Assembly (NCBI GenBank): GCA_003141675.1 | Contig: PLND01000072.1 | Span: 7,904-65,150 of the forward strand | Reading direction: 5' to 3' | Length of the DNA stretch: 57,247 bases | Source: Anaerolineae bacterium | GTDB taxonomy: Bacteria; Chloroflexota; Anaerolineae; Anaerolineales; RBG-16-64-43 | Part shown: positions 24,409 through 33,326 of the stretch, one piece after another | Layout: each line of letters opens with the position of its first letter | Position numbering within the stretch: position 1 is the stretch's first letter | Notes under the pieces: generated by a model | Databases searched by the model: none | Seen by the model: only the letters and a program-made list of their open reading frames with translations | Told to the model about the DNA's origin: nothing | Position numbers and translations under genes: made by a program

Positions 24409-25926
24409 ATGTCTTCCTATCTGCCAACGCCTAAATCCAAACAACCGAAAGTTCAAAAGCCGCCGGAACCGAAGCGAGAACCGGAGCCTGCGCCATCCTC
24501 CGAACCGTCGGCGCCTGTTCCTCCAGTAACCATTCGTCCCCGCGGGCTTCCGGAATGGGCCAAGGGCATGTTGGCCACCTTGCTTGTGGCATTCGTCGTC
24601 CTGGTGGGATTTGGTTCCTTTGGCCTTGTGCGTACGGTTATCGGCAGCGGAGGAACGAGCTTCAATCCCTTTAATCCCCCGCAAGTGGACAATACACCCC
24701 TCCCGGGAGTTACCCCGACTCAACTCCCGATCGTTCCAGAATATAAATCATGGAATGGCGTCGACCGGGTGACGATCCTAGCCATGGGGCTGGATGCCAG
24801 GGATATCGGGCCGGAATCCACAAGCACCGCCGCTCGCACTGATACCATGATCGTCTTGAGTCTCGACCCGGTGACGAAAGTCGCCTCGATGCTCTCCATC
24901 CCACGAGATCTCTATGTGGATATTCCCGGATATGGATTCGATAAAATTAATAAGGCCTATTTCGACGGCGAAGTAGACCGGTTGCCGGCAGGCGGCGCCG
25001 GCCTGGCCATTCAGACCGTTCAGAATCTGCTCGGGATCCCGATCGATTATTACGCTGTTCTCGACTTTAATTCCTTCACCGCATTTGTCGACACTATCGG
25101 CGGGATCGAGGTATACGTCCCCTTCGACAACATGGTCATCGACCCGGTGGGGCCGCACAACACTACGACGCTTAATTTCGGATGGAATCACCTCGACGGC
25201 GCGCTGGCGCTGGGGTATGCCCGGGCCCGTCACACGGCAAACGGCGATTTCGACCGGGCGGCCCGGACCCAACAGGTGATCCTCGCCATCCGCGATAAGG
25301 TTCTCAATCTGAACCTGCTTACGAGCCTGCTGCTGAAAGCCCCGCAACTCTGGAGCCAGGCCAGCAGCAGCATCAAGACTAATCTGACCATAGACCAGAT
25401 CATCCAGTTGGCGCTGATAGCCAAAGACATCAAACGCCAGAACATCCGCCAGGGAGTGATCGACAACGACCAGCTTTTGGCCATTGAGACCATCAATAAT
25501 GAAGACACCCTCATTCCAGACATGGAAAAAGTCCGGGAGTTGCGCGCCAAGGTCTTTACTTCCAACGGGGTGCTCGGCTACGCCACCCCACCCACCGATC
25601 TGACGTCCCTTGCCTTTCTGGAAAACGCCAGGATCGAGATCGTCAACGGCACCAATACCAGCGGGCTGGCCGGGGCGACCAAAACCTTCCTCATCAGCCA
25701 CGGCTTTTCCGACGCGAACATCACCACCCGGAGTGCCACGGCGGATGAAATTAGCGCTTTTCCGGCGAACACTCTGATTACCGACTTCAGCGGGATGCCC
25801 TATACGATCCGCTACCTGTCCAGCTTGATGAATCTATCCGCGGCGGATTTAGTGACCGATATCAAGCTGGACGCCAAAGTGGATATTCAAATTTTTCTGA
25901 AATATGATTGGACAATTCCGCAGTAA
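24409..25926 (+). CDS. LytR-CpsA-Psr (LCP) family protein with LytR_C domain
   Basis: This 505-residue membrane protein has a Pro/Lys-rich cytosolic tail (1-48), one helix (about 52-78), and an extracellular LCP domain from about 118. The LCP motifs are ARTDTMIVLSLDP, MLSIPRDLYVDIPGYG, KINKAYF and the Arg-rich LGYARARHTANGDFDRAARTQQV. A C-terminal LytR_C domain (about 395-480) starts ARIEIVNGTNTSGLAG. LCP enzymes transfer lipid-linked glycopolymers to peptidoglycan. This fits an envelope with wall polymers. It lies directly after a 48-residue membrane peptide and ends in a strong terminator. Confidence 0.92.
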   Translation: MSSYLPTPKSKQPKVQKPPEPKREPEPAPSSEPSAPVPPVTIRPRGLPEWAKGMLATLLVAFVVLVGFGSFGLVRTVIGSGGTSFNPFNPPQVDNTPLPGVTPTQLPIVPEYKSWNGVDRVTILAMGLDARDIGPESTSTAARTDTMIVLSLDPVTKVASMLSIPRDLYVDIPGYGFDKINKAYFDGEVDRLPAGGAGLAIQTVQNLLGIPIDYYAVLDFNSFTAFVDTIGGIEVYVPFDNMVIDPVGPHNTTTLNFGWNHLDGALALGYARARHTANGDFDRAARTQQVILAIRDKVLNLNLLTSLLLKAPQLWSQASSSIKTNLTIDQIIQLALIAKDIKRQNIRQGVIDNDQLLAIETINNEDTLIPDMEKVRELRAKVFTSNGVLGYATPPTDLTSLAFLENARIEIVNGTNTSGLAGATKTFLISHGFSDANITTRSATADEISAFPANTLITDFSGMPYTIRYLSSLMNLSAADLVTDIKLDAKVDIQIFLKYDWTIPQ

Positions 25927-25950
25927 TGACCACTGGAGTGGATAACGATG

Positions 25951-25985
25951 AAGCAGGGAGCGGAAACCCGCCCCCTGCTTTTTTT
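25951..25985 (+). terminator. Intrinsic terminator of the LCP gene
   Basis: AAGCAGGG and GCGG pair with CCGC and CCCTGCTT across one A/C mismatch and an AAAC loop, then run into seven T residues. It overlaps the end of the convergent purA gene. Confidence 0.88.
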
Positions 25986-27273
25986 AATTCCAGGGGATGA
26001 TCTCTTCGCGATTCGATCCCACCGATACAAGCGACACCGGAACATCCGTCTCGCGCTCGATCTTTTCCACGTACTTTCTCGCAGCGCCGGGGAGCTCCTT
26101 GCGGGTTCTCGCCTGGCGGATATCCCCCTCCCAGCCCGGAAGGTCCTCGTACACCGCTTCGAATCCGTCCAGCCGGGACGCCCCCATCGGAAGATCCCGG
26201 TAGTCGCGGCCGGACCCGCGGTAGGCATTGCACACGCGGATGGGATTCAATCCGCTGAGAATGTCCAATTTCGTCACCACGAATTCGGTGATGCCGTTAA
26301 GCCGTGTGGAATATCGGAGCAGGACCAGATCGAGCCAGCCACAGCGCCGTGGTCGGTGCGTGGTGGTTCCGAATTCATCCCAGGGCAGCGATCCGTCCCC
26401 GCGCAACCGGTTGCCGATGTCCCCCGTCTCCTCGGTGGGAAACGGGCCTTCCCCGACTCGCGTTTGGAACGCTTTGACCACGCCGATGATCCGTCCCAGC
26501 GATCGGGCTCCGACGCCCAAGCCGCCCAAAGCTCCGGCTACCCCGGTGCTCGAACTGGTGACGAACGGATACGTCCCTTGATCCAGGTCCAGGAGAGCAC
26601 CTTGGGCGCCTTCCGCCAAAACCGTCTTTCCGTTTCGCAGAGCCTCATCCACAAGCCAGAGCGTATCGGCCACGTACGGCCCGAGGATTTGCGCGTATCG
26701 ATAGAACTCAGCTGCAATCGCGTCCGCAGAGAGCGGCGGGCAGCCATAGAGTTTTTCCAGCATCTCATTCCCGCGCAGGATGTGGGCTTTTATTTTATCG
26801 GCGCACTCCTCGGGCTGCGCCATCGCTTCCGCGCGGATTCCGCGCCGGTAACTTTTTTCCGCATACGCCGGGCCGATCCCGCAACCGGTGGTTCCGATCC
26901 GCTTGGCGCGGGAGGCTTCCTCGGCCTTGTCCAGGGCGATGTGCATCGGGGTCAACAAATGAGCGGCGGGGGAAATTTTAATCCGCTCTGGATCGCACGC
27001 TACTCCCTGCGATCGGAGCTGCTCCATCTCCGCCAGCAGGCGCTGCGGATTGATCACCATGCCGCTTCCCAAAACACATACGGGGCGGGGATGGACGATC
27101 CCCGACGGAATCAAATGCAGGCGGAAAATTTTTCCGTCGGCTGTTACCGTATGTCCGGCGTTGTCGCCGCCGGAATAGCGGGCCACAATGGCTGCTTCGG
27201 ATGCGATGGCATCCAGGATGCGCCCTTTTCCTTCGTCGCCCCATTGTGCGCCAAGAATCACATGCATCGGCAT
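25984..27273 (-). CDS. purA: Adenylosuccinate synthetase
   Basis: PurA converts IMP, aspartate and GTP to adenylosuccinate in AMP synthesis. The 429-residue protein begins with the signature ILGAQWGDEGKGRILD, containing the catalytic Asp and the GTP loop. IARYSGGDNAGHTV (catalytic His) and GPAYAEKSYRRGIR follow, then GAQGALLDLDQGTYPFVTSS, and the TTHRPRRCGWLD/KLDILSGL base-recognition region. Length is typical. GGAG lies in front of the ATG (GGAAGGAGAGTGATCT). A leader with a short ORF and hairpin precedes it. Confidence 0.96.
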   Translation of the reverse strand: MPMHVILGAQWGDEGKGRILDAIASEAAIVARYSGGDNAGHTVTADGKIFRLHLIPSGIVHPRPVCVLGSGMVINPQRLLAEMEQLRSQGVACDPERIKISPAAHLLTPMHIALDKAEEASRAKRIGTTGCGIGPAYAEKSYRRGIRAEAMAQPEECADKIKAHILRGNEMLEKLYGCPPLSADAIAAEFYRYAQILGPYVADTLWLVDEALRNGKTVLAEGAQGALLDLDQGTYPFVTSSSTGVAGALGGLGVGARSLGRIIGVVKAFQTRVGEGPFPTEETGDIGNRLRGDGSLPWDEFGTTTHRPRRCGWLDLVLLRYSTRLNGITEFVVTKLDILSGLNPIRVCNAYRGSGRDYRDLPMGASRLDGFEAVYEDLPGWEGDIRQARTRKELPGAARKYVEKIERETDVPVSLVSVGSNREEIIPWN

Positions 27274-27308
27274 AGATCACTCTCCTTCCGGACCGGGGCC
27301 GCCTTTGT

Positions 27309-27395
27309 TCAGGCGCTAAACGAGGGCGTCGTGCAACGCCCTCGCCGTCGGACCGGACCGATATTCCTCGGGTTCTCTTGGGTTAAGTATGCCAT
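27309..27395 (-). CDS. 28-codon leader ORF upstream of purA
   Basis: On the minus strand GGAGGTG stands five bases before an ATG that opens a 28-codon frame (MAYLTQENPRNIGPVRRRGRC, then TTPSFSA) and closes 36 bases before the purA ATG. The Shine-Dalgarno is stronger than that of purA itself. A 9-bp hairpin lies inside the last third of the frame. It could be a leader peptide controlling purA, or an unrelated tiny basic protein. Coding status is an inference. Confidence 0.5.
   Translation of the reverse strand: MAYLTQENPRNIGPVRRRGRCTTPSFSA
27321..27344 (-). promoter_or_regulatory. Leader hairpin before purA
   Basis: CGAGGGCGT and ACGCCCTCG form a perfect 9-bp stem with a 6-base loop. On the minus strand it is followed by TTTAGCG. 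A second small stem (CGCCT with AGGCG, 27300-27316) follows, then the purA ribosome-binding site, so alternate foldings could gate translation or transcription. Confidence 0.5.
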
Positions 27396-27489
27396 AAAAA
27401 CACCTCCTCTGCATCCCCCATTTTCCTTCCGCTTCTCCCCTCAAACGGATTTATGAAAGATGCGTATATATCCTAGGAAGCGAAACCCG

Positions 27490-28404
27490 ATGCTTTTCTC
27501 TCCTTTGCTCCGGGAGGTGCGATACAATACGCAAAAGGATTTTCCGCCGTTGGAATCCCGTCTACCCGAACCCGCCACCCCTGTTAAAAAAACCGCTCTT
27601 CGAATCGGAATCACCCGATTTGGGCGTTGGCTGATATTAATCGCGTTTTTTACGGTCCTGCTGTTCGGACTGTGGGCGACTCCCCCGGGATTGCTTGGCA
27701 AAGCGGACGCAATCGGTTATGCCGTCTGCCACCGGATCGATCTGCGTTCCTTCCATCTTGGAGACCGGCAGCTTCCATTGTGCGCGCGCTGCACGGGAAC
27801 TTTTCTGGGCGTCATTATCGGGGTGGCAATTCTGATCGTTTTCGGACGCGGCCGCTCCATCGCCTGGCCTCGAAGGTCGTTGTTCGCAGTGCTGGTTCTA
27901 ACCGCCGTTCCGTGGGGCTTCGACGGGGTAAATTCCTATCTTTACCTTTTTCCAGGGTTGCCTCACCTGTACACGCCGCAGAACTGGTTGCGTCTGACCA
28001 CGGGAACTTTTCTGGGATTGGCCATGGCGGCGGTTTTTCTTCCGGCGGTAAATCAGAGCCTGTGGAAAACCGGCTCGCCGGTTCCGGTTCTGAAAAATTT
28101 CCGCGAGCTGGTGCTGTACTTCCTGGCGGCGCCGGTGTTGATCATTCTGGTGCTTCTGGAAAATCCCATCATCCTCTACCCGCTCGCCCTGCTGAGCACG
28201 ATGGGCGTCCTGTATTTGCTGACGGGAGTCTATACATCGATCCTGTTGATGTTGTTCCGGAAGGAAAATTTTGCCGAGACGATTCACGACGCCTGGCCTG
28301 TTCTCGTGGCCGGATTGACGATTGGCTTGCTCCAGATCATGGCGATCGACATCGTCCGTTTCTATTTCACCCACACCTGGGGCGGTTTCAACCTGGGCGG
28401 ATGA
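27490..28404 (+). CDS. DUF2085 membrane protein
   Basis: This protein of about 304 residues has seven or so membrane helices. The hallmark of DUF2085 is the paired segment VCHRIDLRSFHLGDRQLPLCARCTGTFLG, with Cys-His and Cys-x2-Cys near residues 80-110, perhaps a metal or redox centre. The rest is hydrophobic. No biochemical role is established for the family. The start at 27490 has AGGAAG upstream; an ATG at 27460 is also possible. It is followed on the same strand by the DUF4126 gene. Confidence 0.8.
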   Translation: MLFSPLLREVRYNTQKDFPPLESRLPEPATPVKKTALRIGITRFGRWLILIAFFTVLLFGLWATPPGLLGKADAIGYAVCHRIDLRSFHLGDRQLPLCARCTGTFLGVIIGVAILIVFGRGRSIAWPRRSLFAVLVLTAVPWGFDGVNSYLYLFPGLPHLYTPQNWLRLTTGTFLGLAMAAVFLPAVNQSLWKTGSPVPVLKNFRELVLYFLAAPVLIILVLLENPIILYPLALLSTMGVLYLLTGVYTSILLMLFRKENFAETIHDAWPVLVAGLTIGLLQIMAIDIVRFYFTHTWGGFNLGG

Positions 28405-28473
28405 AGCAACGGACGGCGGGGGAAAAACCGAGGCGCGTTTCTGCCCTGACGACAGCCCCGCAGGAGGTGAGGA

Positions 28474-29034
28474 ATGGATATTTTTTCGGCGTTCGGATTA
28501 TCGGTCAGCGCAGGATTGAACGCCTACATCCCGCTGCTCGTCGTGGGATTGCTGGCTCGCTATACCGGTACGATTAAACTCAGCCCGCCCTGGGACACGC
28601 TGACCGACCCTTGGGTGCTGCTGGTACTCGCCGTTCTACTGCTGGTGGAAATTCTCGCCGACAAGATTCCGGCCGTAAACCATGCCAACGACGTCGTGCA
28701 GTCGTTCATCCGTCCCGTGGCCGGGGCCATCGTGTTTGCCGCCAGCGCCCACATAATCGCCAATGTCCATCCGGTCATCGCTATGATCTGCGGATTGTTT
28801 GTAGCCGGCGCGGTGCACGGCGCCAAGGCGCTGGCCATCCGCCCGGCCGTCACGGTCACCACAGCCGGCGCCGGCACACCGGTCGTGAGCACCGTGGAAG
28901 ACGTTCTCGCCACTGTGCTTTCCGTCGTCGCCATTTTGGTGCCCGTGGTACTGGGGGCGTTGATTTGCATCGCGGCCGCATGGATCATCTGGATGATATG
29001 GCGCAGGATCAACCGCGAAGCCAATAAAGCCTGA
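28474..29034 (+). CDS. DUF4126 membrane protein
   Basis: This 186-residue protein has four to five membrane helices, starting MDIFSAFGLSVSAGLNAYIPLL, a typical DUF4126 opening (Gly-rich helix with LNAY.P). A conserved acidic loop follows (EILADKIPAVNHANDVVQSFIRPVAGAI). GGAGG precedes the ATG. Function is unknown. It probably shares a transcript with the DUF2085 gene 70 bases upstream. Confidence 0.8.
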   Translation: MDIFSAFGLSVSAGLNAYIPLLVVGLLARYTGTIKLSPPWDTLTDPWVLLVLAVLLLVEILADKIPAVNHANDVVQSFIRPVAGAIVFAASAHIIANVHPVIAMICGLFVAGAVHGAKALAIRPAVTVTTAGAGTPVVSTVEDVLATVLSVVAILVPVVLGALICIAAAWIIWMIWRRINREANKA

Positions 29035-29223
29035 TCGTGCCGCGAGGGTATACCACAATCAACGTCCGAACCGGATGAACGAACCATCGCAGTCAGTCGA
29101 CGGGACCCCTCTCTCAACCGGTTTTGGCGCCAGCCCAGGCGACCTGGATGCGCTTTTCCGGGATATCAGGTACAATGAGAACCATCCGCTCTATGATCAT
29201 CATCGTTCGGAGGAGGATATTCC

Positions 29224-29388
29224 ATGGTACAGCAGACGCCGGTTCCAGCTAAAAAATCCAACAACTCTCGCAATATCGTCATTATCGTAATCGTCGTTGT
29301 TCTTATCCTCTGCTGTGTTTGCATCGGCGGAAGCTTCCTCTATTTCTGCGGTGATCTGATCACCGGCGCCGGTAACTGCGGCATTTAG
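29224..29388 (+). CDS. 54-residue Cys-rich membrane protein
   Basis: This is a short gene with GGAGGA eight bases before the ATG and its own terminator. It has a polar N terminus (MVQQTPVPAKKSNNSRN), one very hydrophobic helix rich in Val/Ile with a CCVC cluster (IVIIVIVVVLILCCVCIGG), and an outer tail with two more cysteines (FLYFCGDLITGAGNCGI). A possible -10 (TACAAT, 29171-29176) lies about 48 bases upstream. It is not in a family I recognise. The five cysteines could anchor a lipid or metal or form disulfides. Confidence 0.65.
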   Translation: MVQQTPVPAKKSNNSRNIVIIVIVVVLILCCVCIGGSFLYFCGDLITGAGNCGI

Positions 29389-29426
29389 TTTGGCACGTTC
29401 TTTCCATTAATAAGGAATACACTATC

Positions 29427-29459
29427 GGGCGGCCTTTTTTCGGCCGCCCTTTGCTTTTT
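29427..29459 (+). terminator. Intrinsic terminator after the 54-residue membrane protein
   Basis: GGGCGGCC (29427-29434) pairs with GGCCGCCC (29442-29449) around TTTTTTC and runs into TTTGCTTTTTA. It also separates the convergent thiQ-like gene. Confidence 0.9.
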
Positions 29460-30498
29460 ATTCCACGAGCCATGTCCCTTTGGCTGGAATCCAAACCAGT
29501 TGCTCCTCTTCGGGGAATGGTTCAGCGGATGAACATGCGATTTCCCGAGACGAATCGTCCACCAAGAGAACCCGATACCCCTCCTCCCGCCGGATGGATT
29601 CCCTCACCACTCCCCGGATTCCCTTTTGAGCGCCCGTCGTTCGGCGGGTAAACGCACCCCCTCCGGGACGAAGAAGAATCCATCCTTCTTTTCCGATGGC
29701 CGGCAGGCGTTCCGGACTCTCCGCCGGAAATTCGCCCAGGGAGGTTTCGATCCGCAGCGGGCGTCCGGAACGCACCCGGCCGGGAAGGATATTCCCCAGA
29801 CCCAGGAATTTCGCGACCCAAACCGAAGCCGGCCGCGCGACAAGCTCTTCCGGAGATCCCACTTGCACTATCCGCCCGCCGTGCAGAATCGCCACGCGCG
29901 CAGCCACCGCGAAAGCCTCTTCCTGATCGTGCGTGACGTACAGGGATGGGGTCCGCATCGATTTCAGCACGCGGCGGATTTCTTCGATTAATTCTTCCCG
30001 TAACGCGCGGTCCAGCGCGCCGAGCGGCTCGTCGAGCATGAGCAATCCCGGCCTGGGAGCCAGCGCACGCGCCAGAGCCACTCGTTGCTGCTCCCCGCCG
30101 GAAAGTTCCGCCACGCGTCGATGCTCGTAGTGCGCGAGGTTGACCCGCGCGAGCGCCTCACGCACTTCGTTCTGGATGCGATCGCGGGGCAGCTTTTTCA
30201 TGCGCAGCCCAAAGGCGACATTTTCCCCCACGTCCAAATGCGGAAACAACGCGTAATCCTGGAACATCAACCCGAAACCGCGAAGGTGAACCGGCATCCG
30301 TGTGATCGTCTCTCCGTTCCAGAGCACCTCTCCACGATCGGGCGATTCCAATCCCGCGGCGATTCTGAGAAGGGTGCTTTTCCCGCTTCCCGAGGGGCCG
30401 AGCAGGCAAACCGTTTCGCACTCGCCGATTTGCAGCGAGACGTTCTCCAATAGGGGGTTTCCCTCGTACGATTTTCCAATGTCCCGCAATTCCAGCAT
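29458..30498 (-). CDS. thiQ: ABC transporter ATPase, thiamine importer (ThiQ-like)
   Basis: This is a 346-residue ATP-hydrolysing subunit. Walker A is LLGPSGSGKSTLLR, the Q-loop GLMFQDYALFPHLDVGENVAFGL, the signature ELSGGEQQRVALARAL and Walker B GLLMLDEPLGALD, with His-loop SLYVTHDQEEAF. A C-terminal extension (about 240-346) forms a TOBE-like regulatory domain, making it longer than E. coli ThiQ. Role assignment rests on its place as last gene of the TPP riboswitch operon with ThiB- and ThiP-like genes. By sequence alone it could also serve iron, spermidine or sulfate uptake. Confidence 0.85.
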   Translation of the reverse strand: MLELRDIGKSYEGNPLLENVSLQIGECETVCLLGPSGSGKSTLLRIAAGLESPDRGEVLWNGETITRMPVHLRGFGLMFQDYALFPHLDVGENVAFGLRMKKLPRDRIQNEVREALARVNLAHYEHRRVAELSGGEQQRVALARALAPRPGLLMLDEPLGALDRALREELIEEIRRVLKSMRTPSLYVTHDQEEAFAVAARVAILHGGRIVQVGSPEELVARPASVWVAKFLGLGNILPGRVRSGRPLRIETSLGEFPAESPERLPAIGKEGWILLRPGGGAFTRRTTGAQKGIRGVVRESIRREEGYRVLLVDDSSREIACSSAEPFPEEEQLVWIPAKGTWLVE

Positions 30499-30531
30499 CC
30501 CGATCCTCCCCGTCTCCGATTCCAGCGTTCC

Positions 30532-32259
30532 TCATTCGCGCGTCCGCTCAATGGTTGTTACTGCGACGGCGCACAGCAGCATGAGCAGCGTCGCCATCGC
30601 CATCGCCTGGCCGTAGTTCAGCCCGCCGGGTTGCGAGAGGAACCGGTAAATCGCAACCGGCATCGTGGGAAAATCCGGCCGGACGATAATCGTTGTGGCG
30701 CCGAACTCGCCGAGTGAAACGGCGAAGGCGAACGCCGCCGCCGAGAGCACCGCCCGCGCCGCGATCGGAAAATCAACCGCTTGCCAAACCCGGAAAGGCG
30801 AAGCCCCCAGCGCGGCGGCGGCTTCACGCAACCGGGCGGGAATCCCTGCCAAGGCCGGTTTCAAACCGCGCACCACAAACGGCAGCGCGATCAGGCTGTG
30901 TGCAACCGGAAGCAAAAGCGGGGAGCGAATGAGATCAAGCGGTGGGCGGGAGAGCGCTACCAGCATCCCCAGTCCCAGCGTGACCGCCGAAGTTCCAAGC
31001 GGCAACAGCAGGAAAGGTTCGATCAAGCGGTCCAATCTTCCGGGCCGGGATAGCAGCATCGATGCCGGAATTCCCATTCCGAGCGCGATGACCGTGGTCG
31101 CCACTGCCACCAGCAGCGAATTGCGGGCGGACTCGATCGGCGTGGCGAAGAAGGCGGCCTCCTTGCGATTGATGAACAGCTCGCGATAATAATCCAGGGT
31201 AAATCCGGTCTGCACCGCGGTCCGTTCCCCGCGGGCGGCTTCCGTCCGCAGGAACGACGACGCGACCGGGGAAATCAGCGGCATGAAAAACAACGCCCCC
31301 AGCAGGCAGAGAACCGCGGCGAGCGATAATTTCTCCGCCGCGGAGACCGGCTTGCGGGCAGTTCGATATCCCACTTTCAGGGTTGCGGATTCGGCCCGCT
31401 GCGCGAGCCGCGTGGAAATGACAACCAAGGCCAGAGTGCAGCCAATCTGAACAATGGAAAGCAGCGAAGCCGCCGGCAGGTTAAATGCCTGCAAGGCCTG
31501 AATATAGATTTCCGTTTCCAATGTGGAAAAGCCCGGACCGCCCAGGATCAGGATGACGCCGAAGGATGTGAAATCGAACAGGAAAACAAGCGCCGCCGCC
31601 GCAAGAAGGGAGGGAACTAGAAGCGGAAGCGTGACCCTACGGAAAGCCTGCCACCGGCTGGCGCCCAGCACCCGCGCGGCCGCCGGAAGATTCGAATCCA
31701 ACCGTTCCCAGGCGCTGCCCACCAACCGAAGGACGATCGAAGTGTTATAGAAAACGTGGGCCAGCAGTATCGCTCCGACCGAATGCAGGAACGGAAGGGG
31801 CTGGCGGATCAAACCGGCGCCCTCGAGCGCCAGATTGACCCAGCCGCCGGGTCCAAGCAGCGACTCAAAACCCGCCGCCACCACAACCGTCGGCAGGATG
31901 AACGGGACGATCAGAAACGCGCGCAACAACCGCTTGAGGGGGAATTCATACCGGGCAAACACATATGCGCCCGGCAATCCCACGATCACCGTAAGCAGGG
32001 TTGAAAGAGCCGCCTGATAAAAGGTAAAACCTGCCGCATTGAGAATCGTCCGTGCAGAAAAGGCTCCCAATCCCACACGTAACGCCGCGCCGGCTCCCAT
32101 GCGGAGGATGGACAAGAGCGGAATATAAAAGAAGATCCCGACAAACGCGACGGGAAGAATCCACAGCAGCGCCCTTCCGCCGGAGAAGGATTTACGCGGT
32201 ATCGGACCGATTTCCATCCGGCCTACGGCAGCATCGTCTCTTTCCATCGGTTCATCCAT
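30532..32259 (-). CDS. thiP: ABC transporter permease, fused two-domain (ThiP-like)
   Basis: This 575-residue permease has twelve or so membrane helices in two homologous halves. Each half carries an EAA-type coupling loop, the first around AARVLGASRWQAFRRVTLPLL and the second around EAAAALGASPFRVWQAVDFPI. This duplicated design is typical of ThiP and of Fe3+ permeases. The gene overlaps the thiB-like stop, and several starts (32259, 32247, 32217) are possible. It forms the membrane channel for thiamine in this operon. Confidence 0.85.
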   Translation of the reverse strand: MDEPMERDDAAVGRMEIGPIPRKSFSGGRALLWILPVAFVGIFFYIPLLSILRMGAGAALRVGLGAFSARTILNAAGFTFYQAALSTLLTVIVGLPGAYVFARYEFPLKRLLRAFLIVPFILPTVVVAAGFESLLGPGGWVNLALEGAGLIRQPLPFLHSVGAILLAHVFYNTSIVLRLVGSAWERLDSNLPAAARVLGASRWQAFRRVTLPLLVPSLLAAAALVFLFDFTSFGVILILGGPGFSTLETEIYIQALQAFNLPAASLLSIVQIGCTLALVVISTRLAQRAESATLKVGYRTARKPVSAAEKLSLAAVLCLLGALFFMPLISPVASSFLRTEAARGERTAVQTGFTLDYYRELFINRKEAAFFATPIESARNSLLVAVATTVIALGMGIPASMLLSRPGRLDRLIEPFLLLPLGTSAVTLGLGMLVALSRPPLDLIRSPLLLPVAHSLIALPFVVRGLKPALAGIPARLREAAAALGASPFRVWQAVDFPIAARAVLSAAAFAFAVSLGEFGATTIIVRPDFPTMPVAIYRFLSQPGGLNYGQAMAMATLLMLLCAVAVTTIERTRE

Positions 32260-33326
32260 TCATCGCGGTGAGCGGTAATCTCCTCCGGCGCCAGCGTTGC
32301 GGGCCGGGAGGGAATGGGAGCATATTTTGCGAACGCGTCGGGGAGCGCGGCGCCGCTTTTCACCGGGTACATGCTCATCTGCATCGGGATGTCTTCCTGA
32401 AAGGCGGAGTTCAGCATGAAATCGACGAACTTTTCTGCCGGCGCGCGGTTGTGCGTGCCGGCGAGAATGCCGACAAACTCGATCTGATGAAAGCACATAT
32501 CCGGCCCTTCGAGCGCGGCGATGGGCGGCGCGGAGAGCGGCGGATCGGCATAGATCATCTCATACGCCGGATCGGTAGCGTAGGAGACCACCATCGGTTG
32601 CGGTCCCTTGCCGCTCGACCCGCTGAAATTGGTGTAATACGCCGTCTCCCAACCATCGACGATCGCCACCCCGTCGGCCTTCAAGGATTTCCAATAATCG
32701 AGGTAACCGTCCGGTCCAAAATGGGCAACTGTAGCCAATAGAAAGTCGAACCCGGGAGAGGACGTCAACGGATTTTCCACCACCAACAGCCCTTTGTACT
32801 CCGGGCGGGCAAGATCCTCCAATGTCTTGGGCGCGTTCAACCCGCGCGATGCGAACCAGGCGATGTCGTAATTGACGCACACGTACCCATGGTCCACCGG
32901 AAGGGCGCGGTTCTGCGGGTCGAGCCGAAACTCCGGCGGAATGGAACCGAGCTCCGGGGAGGTGTAGGGGATAAAAATTCCTTCGTTCAATGCGCGGGTT
33001 AATAACGTATTGTCCACTCCATACAACACGTCCGCCAGCGGCGCTTGTTTGGTCAGGATCGCTTTGTTCAGCATCTCCCCCGCGTCACCGCCTTTCAAAA
33101 CGGCCACTTGGATCCCCGTCGATTGCTCGAATTGCTTCAGGACCGAGTCGCTGACGGCGAAAGAATCGTGCGTCATCACCGTCAGGGTATATCCGCTCTG
33201 CGGATTCAAGATTTGGCAACCGGCCAGGATCGGCAGAACGAAAAGCAACCCCAAAAGGCGGCTGAAGTTTTCTCCCCTCGCGCCGCAAATTCCCCTTACT
33301 GGTCGATGGACCGCGTATGGATGCAT
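32223..33326 (-). CDS. thiB: Thiamine-binding lipoprotein (ThiB-like)
   Basis: This 367-residue solute-binding protein has a lipoprotein signal ending LPILAGCQ. The mature part starts YTLTVMTHDSFAVSDSVLKQFEQ, closely matching the opening of ThiB/TbpA proteins, followed by VLKGGDAGEMLNKAIL, PLADVLYGVDN and a late TAHRDEWMNRWKETM. In a cell with one membrane it would be tethered outside by lipid. It is second in the TPP riboswitch operon, overlapping the kinase gene end by 31 bases. It captures thiamine, perhaps also thiamine phosphates. Confidence 0.9.
   Translation of the reverse strand: MHPYAVHRPVRGICGARGENFSRLLGLLFVLPILAGCQILNPQSGYTLTVMTHDSFAVSDSVLKQFEQSTGIQVAVLKGGDAGEMLNKAILTKQAPLADVLYGVDNTLLTRALNEGIFIPYTSPELGSIPPEFRLDPQNRALPVDHGYVCVNYDIAWFASRGLNAPKTLEDLARPEYKGLLVVENPLTSSPGFDFLLATVAHFGPDGYLDYWKSLKADGVAIVDGWETAYYTNFSGSSGKGPQPMVVSYATDPAYEMIYADPPLSAPPIAALEGPDMCFHQIEFVGILAGTHNRAPAEKFVDFMLNSAFQEDIPMQMSMYPVKSGAALPDAFAKYAPIPSRPATLAPEEITAHRDEWMNRWKETMLP

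Noticed and set aside
29075-29290. 71-codon frame before the 54-residue membrane protein
   Set aside because: It overlaps the well-supported small gene in another frame, lacks a ribosome-binding site and shows no domain-like composition.
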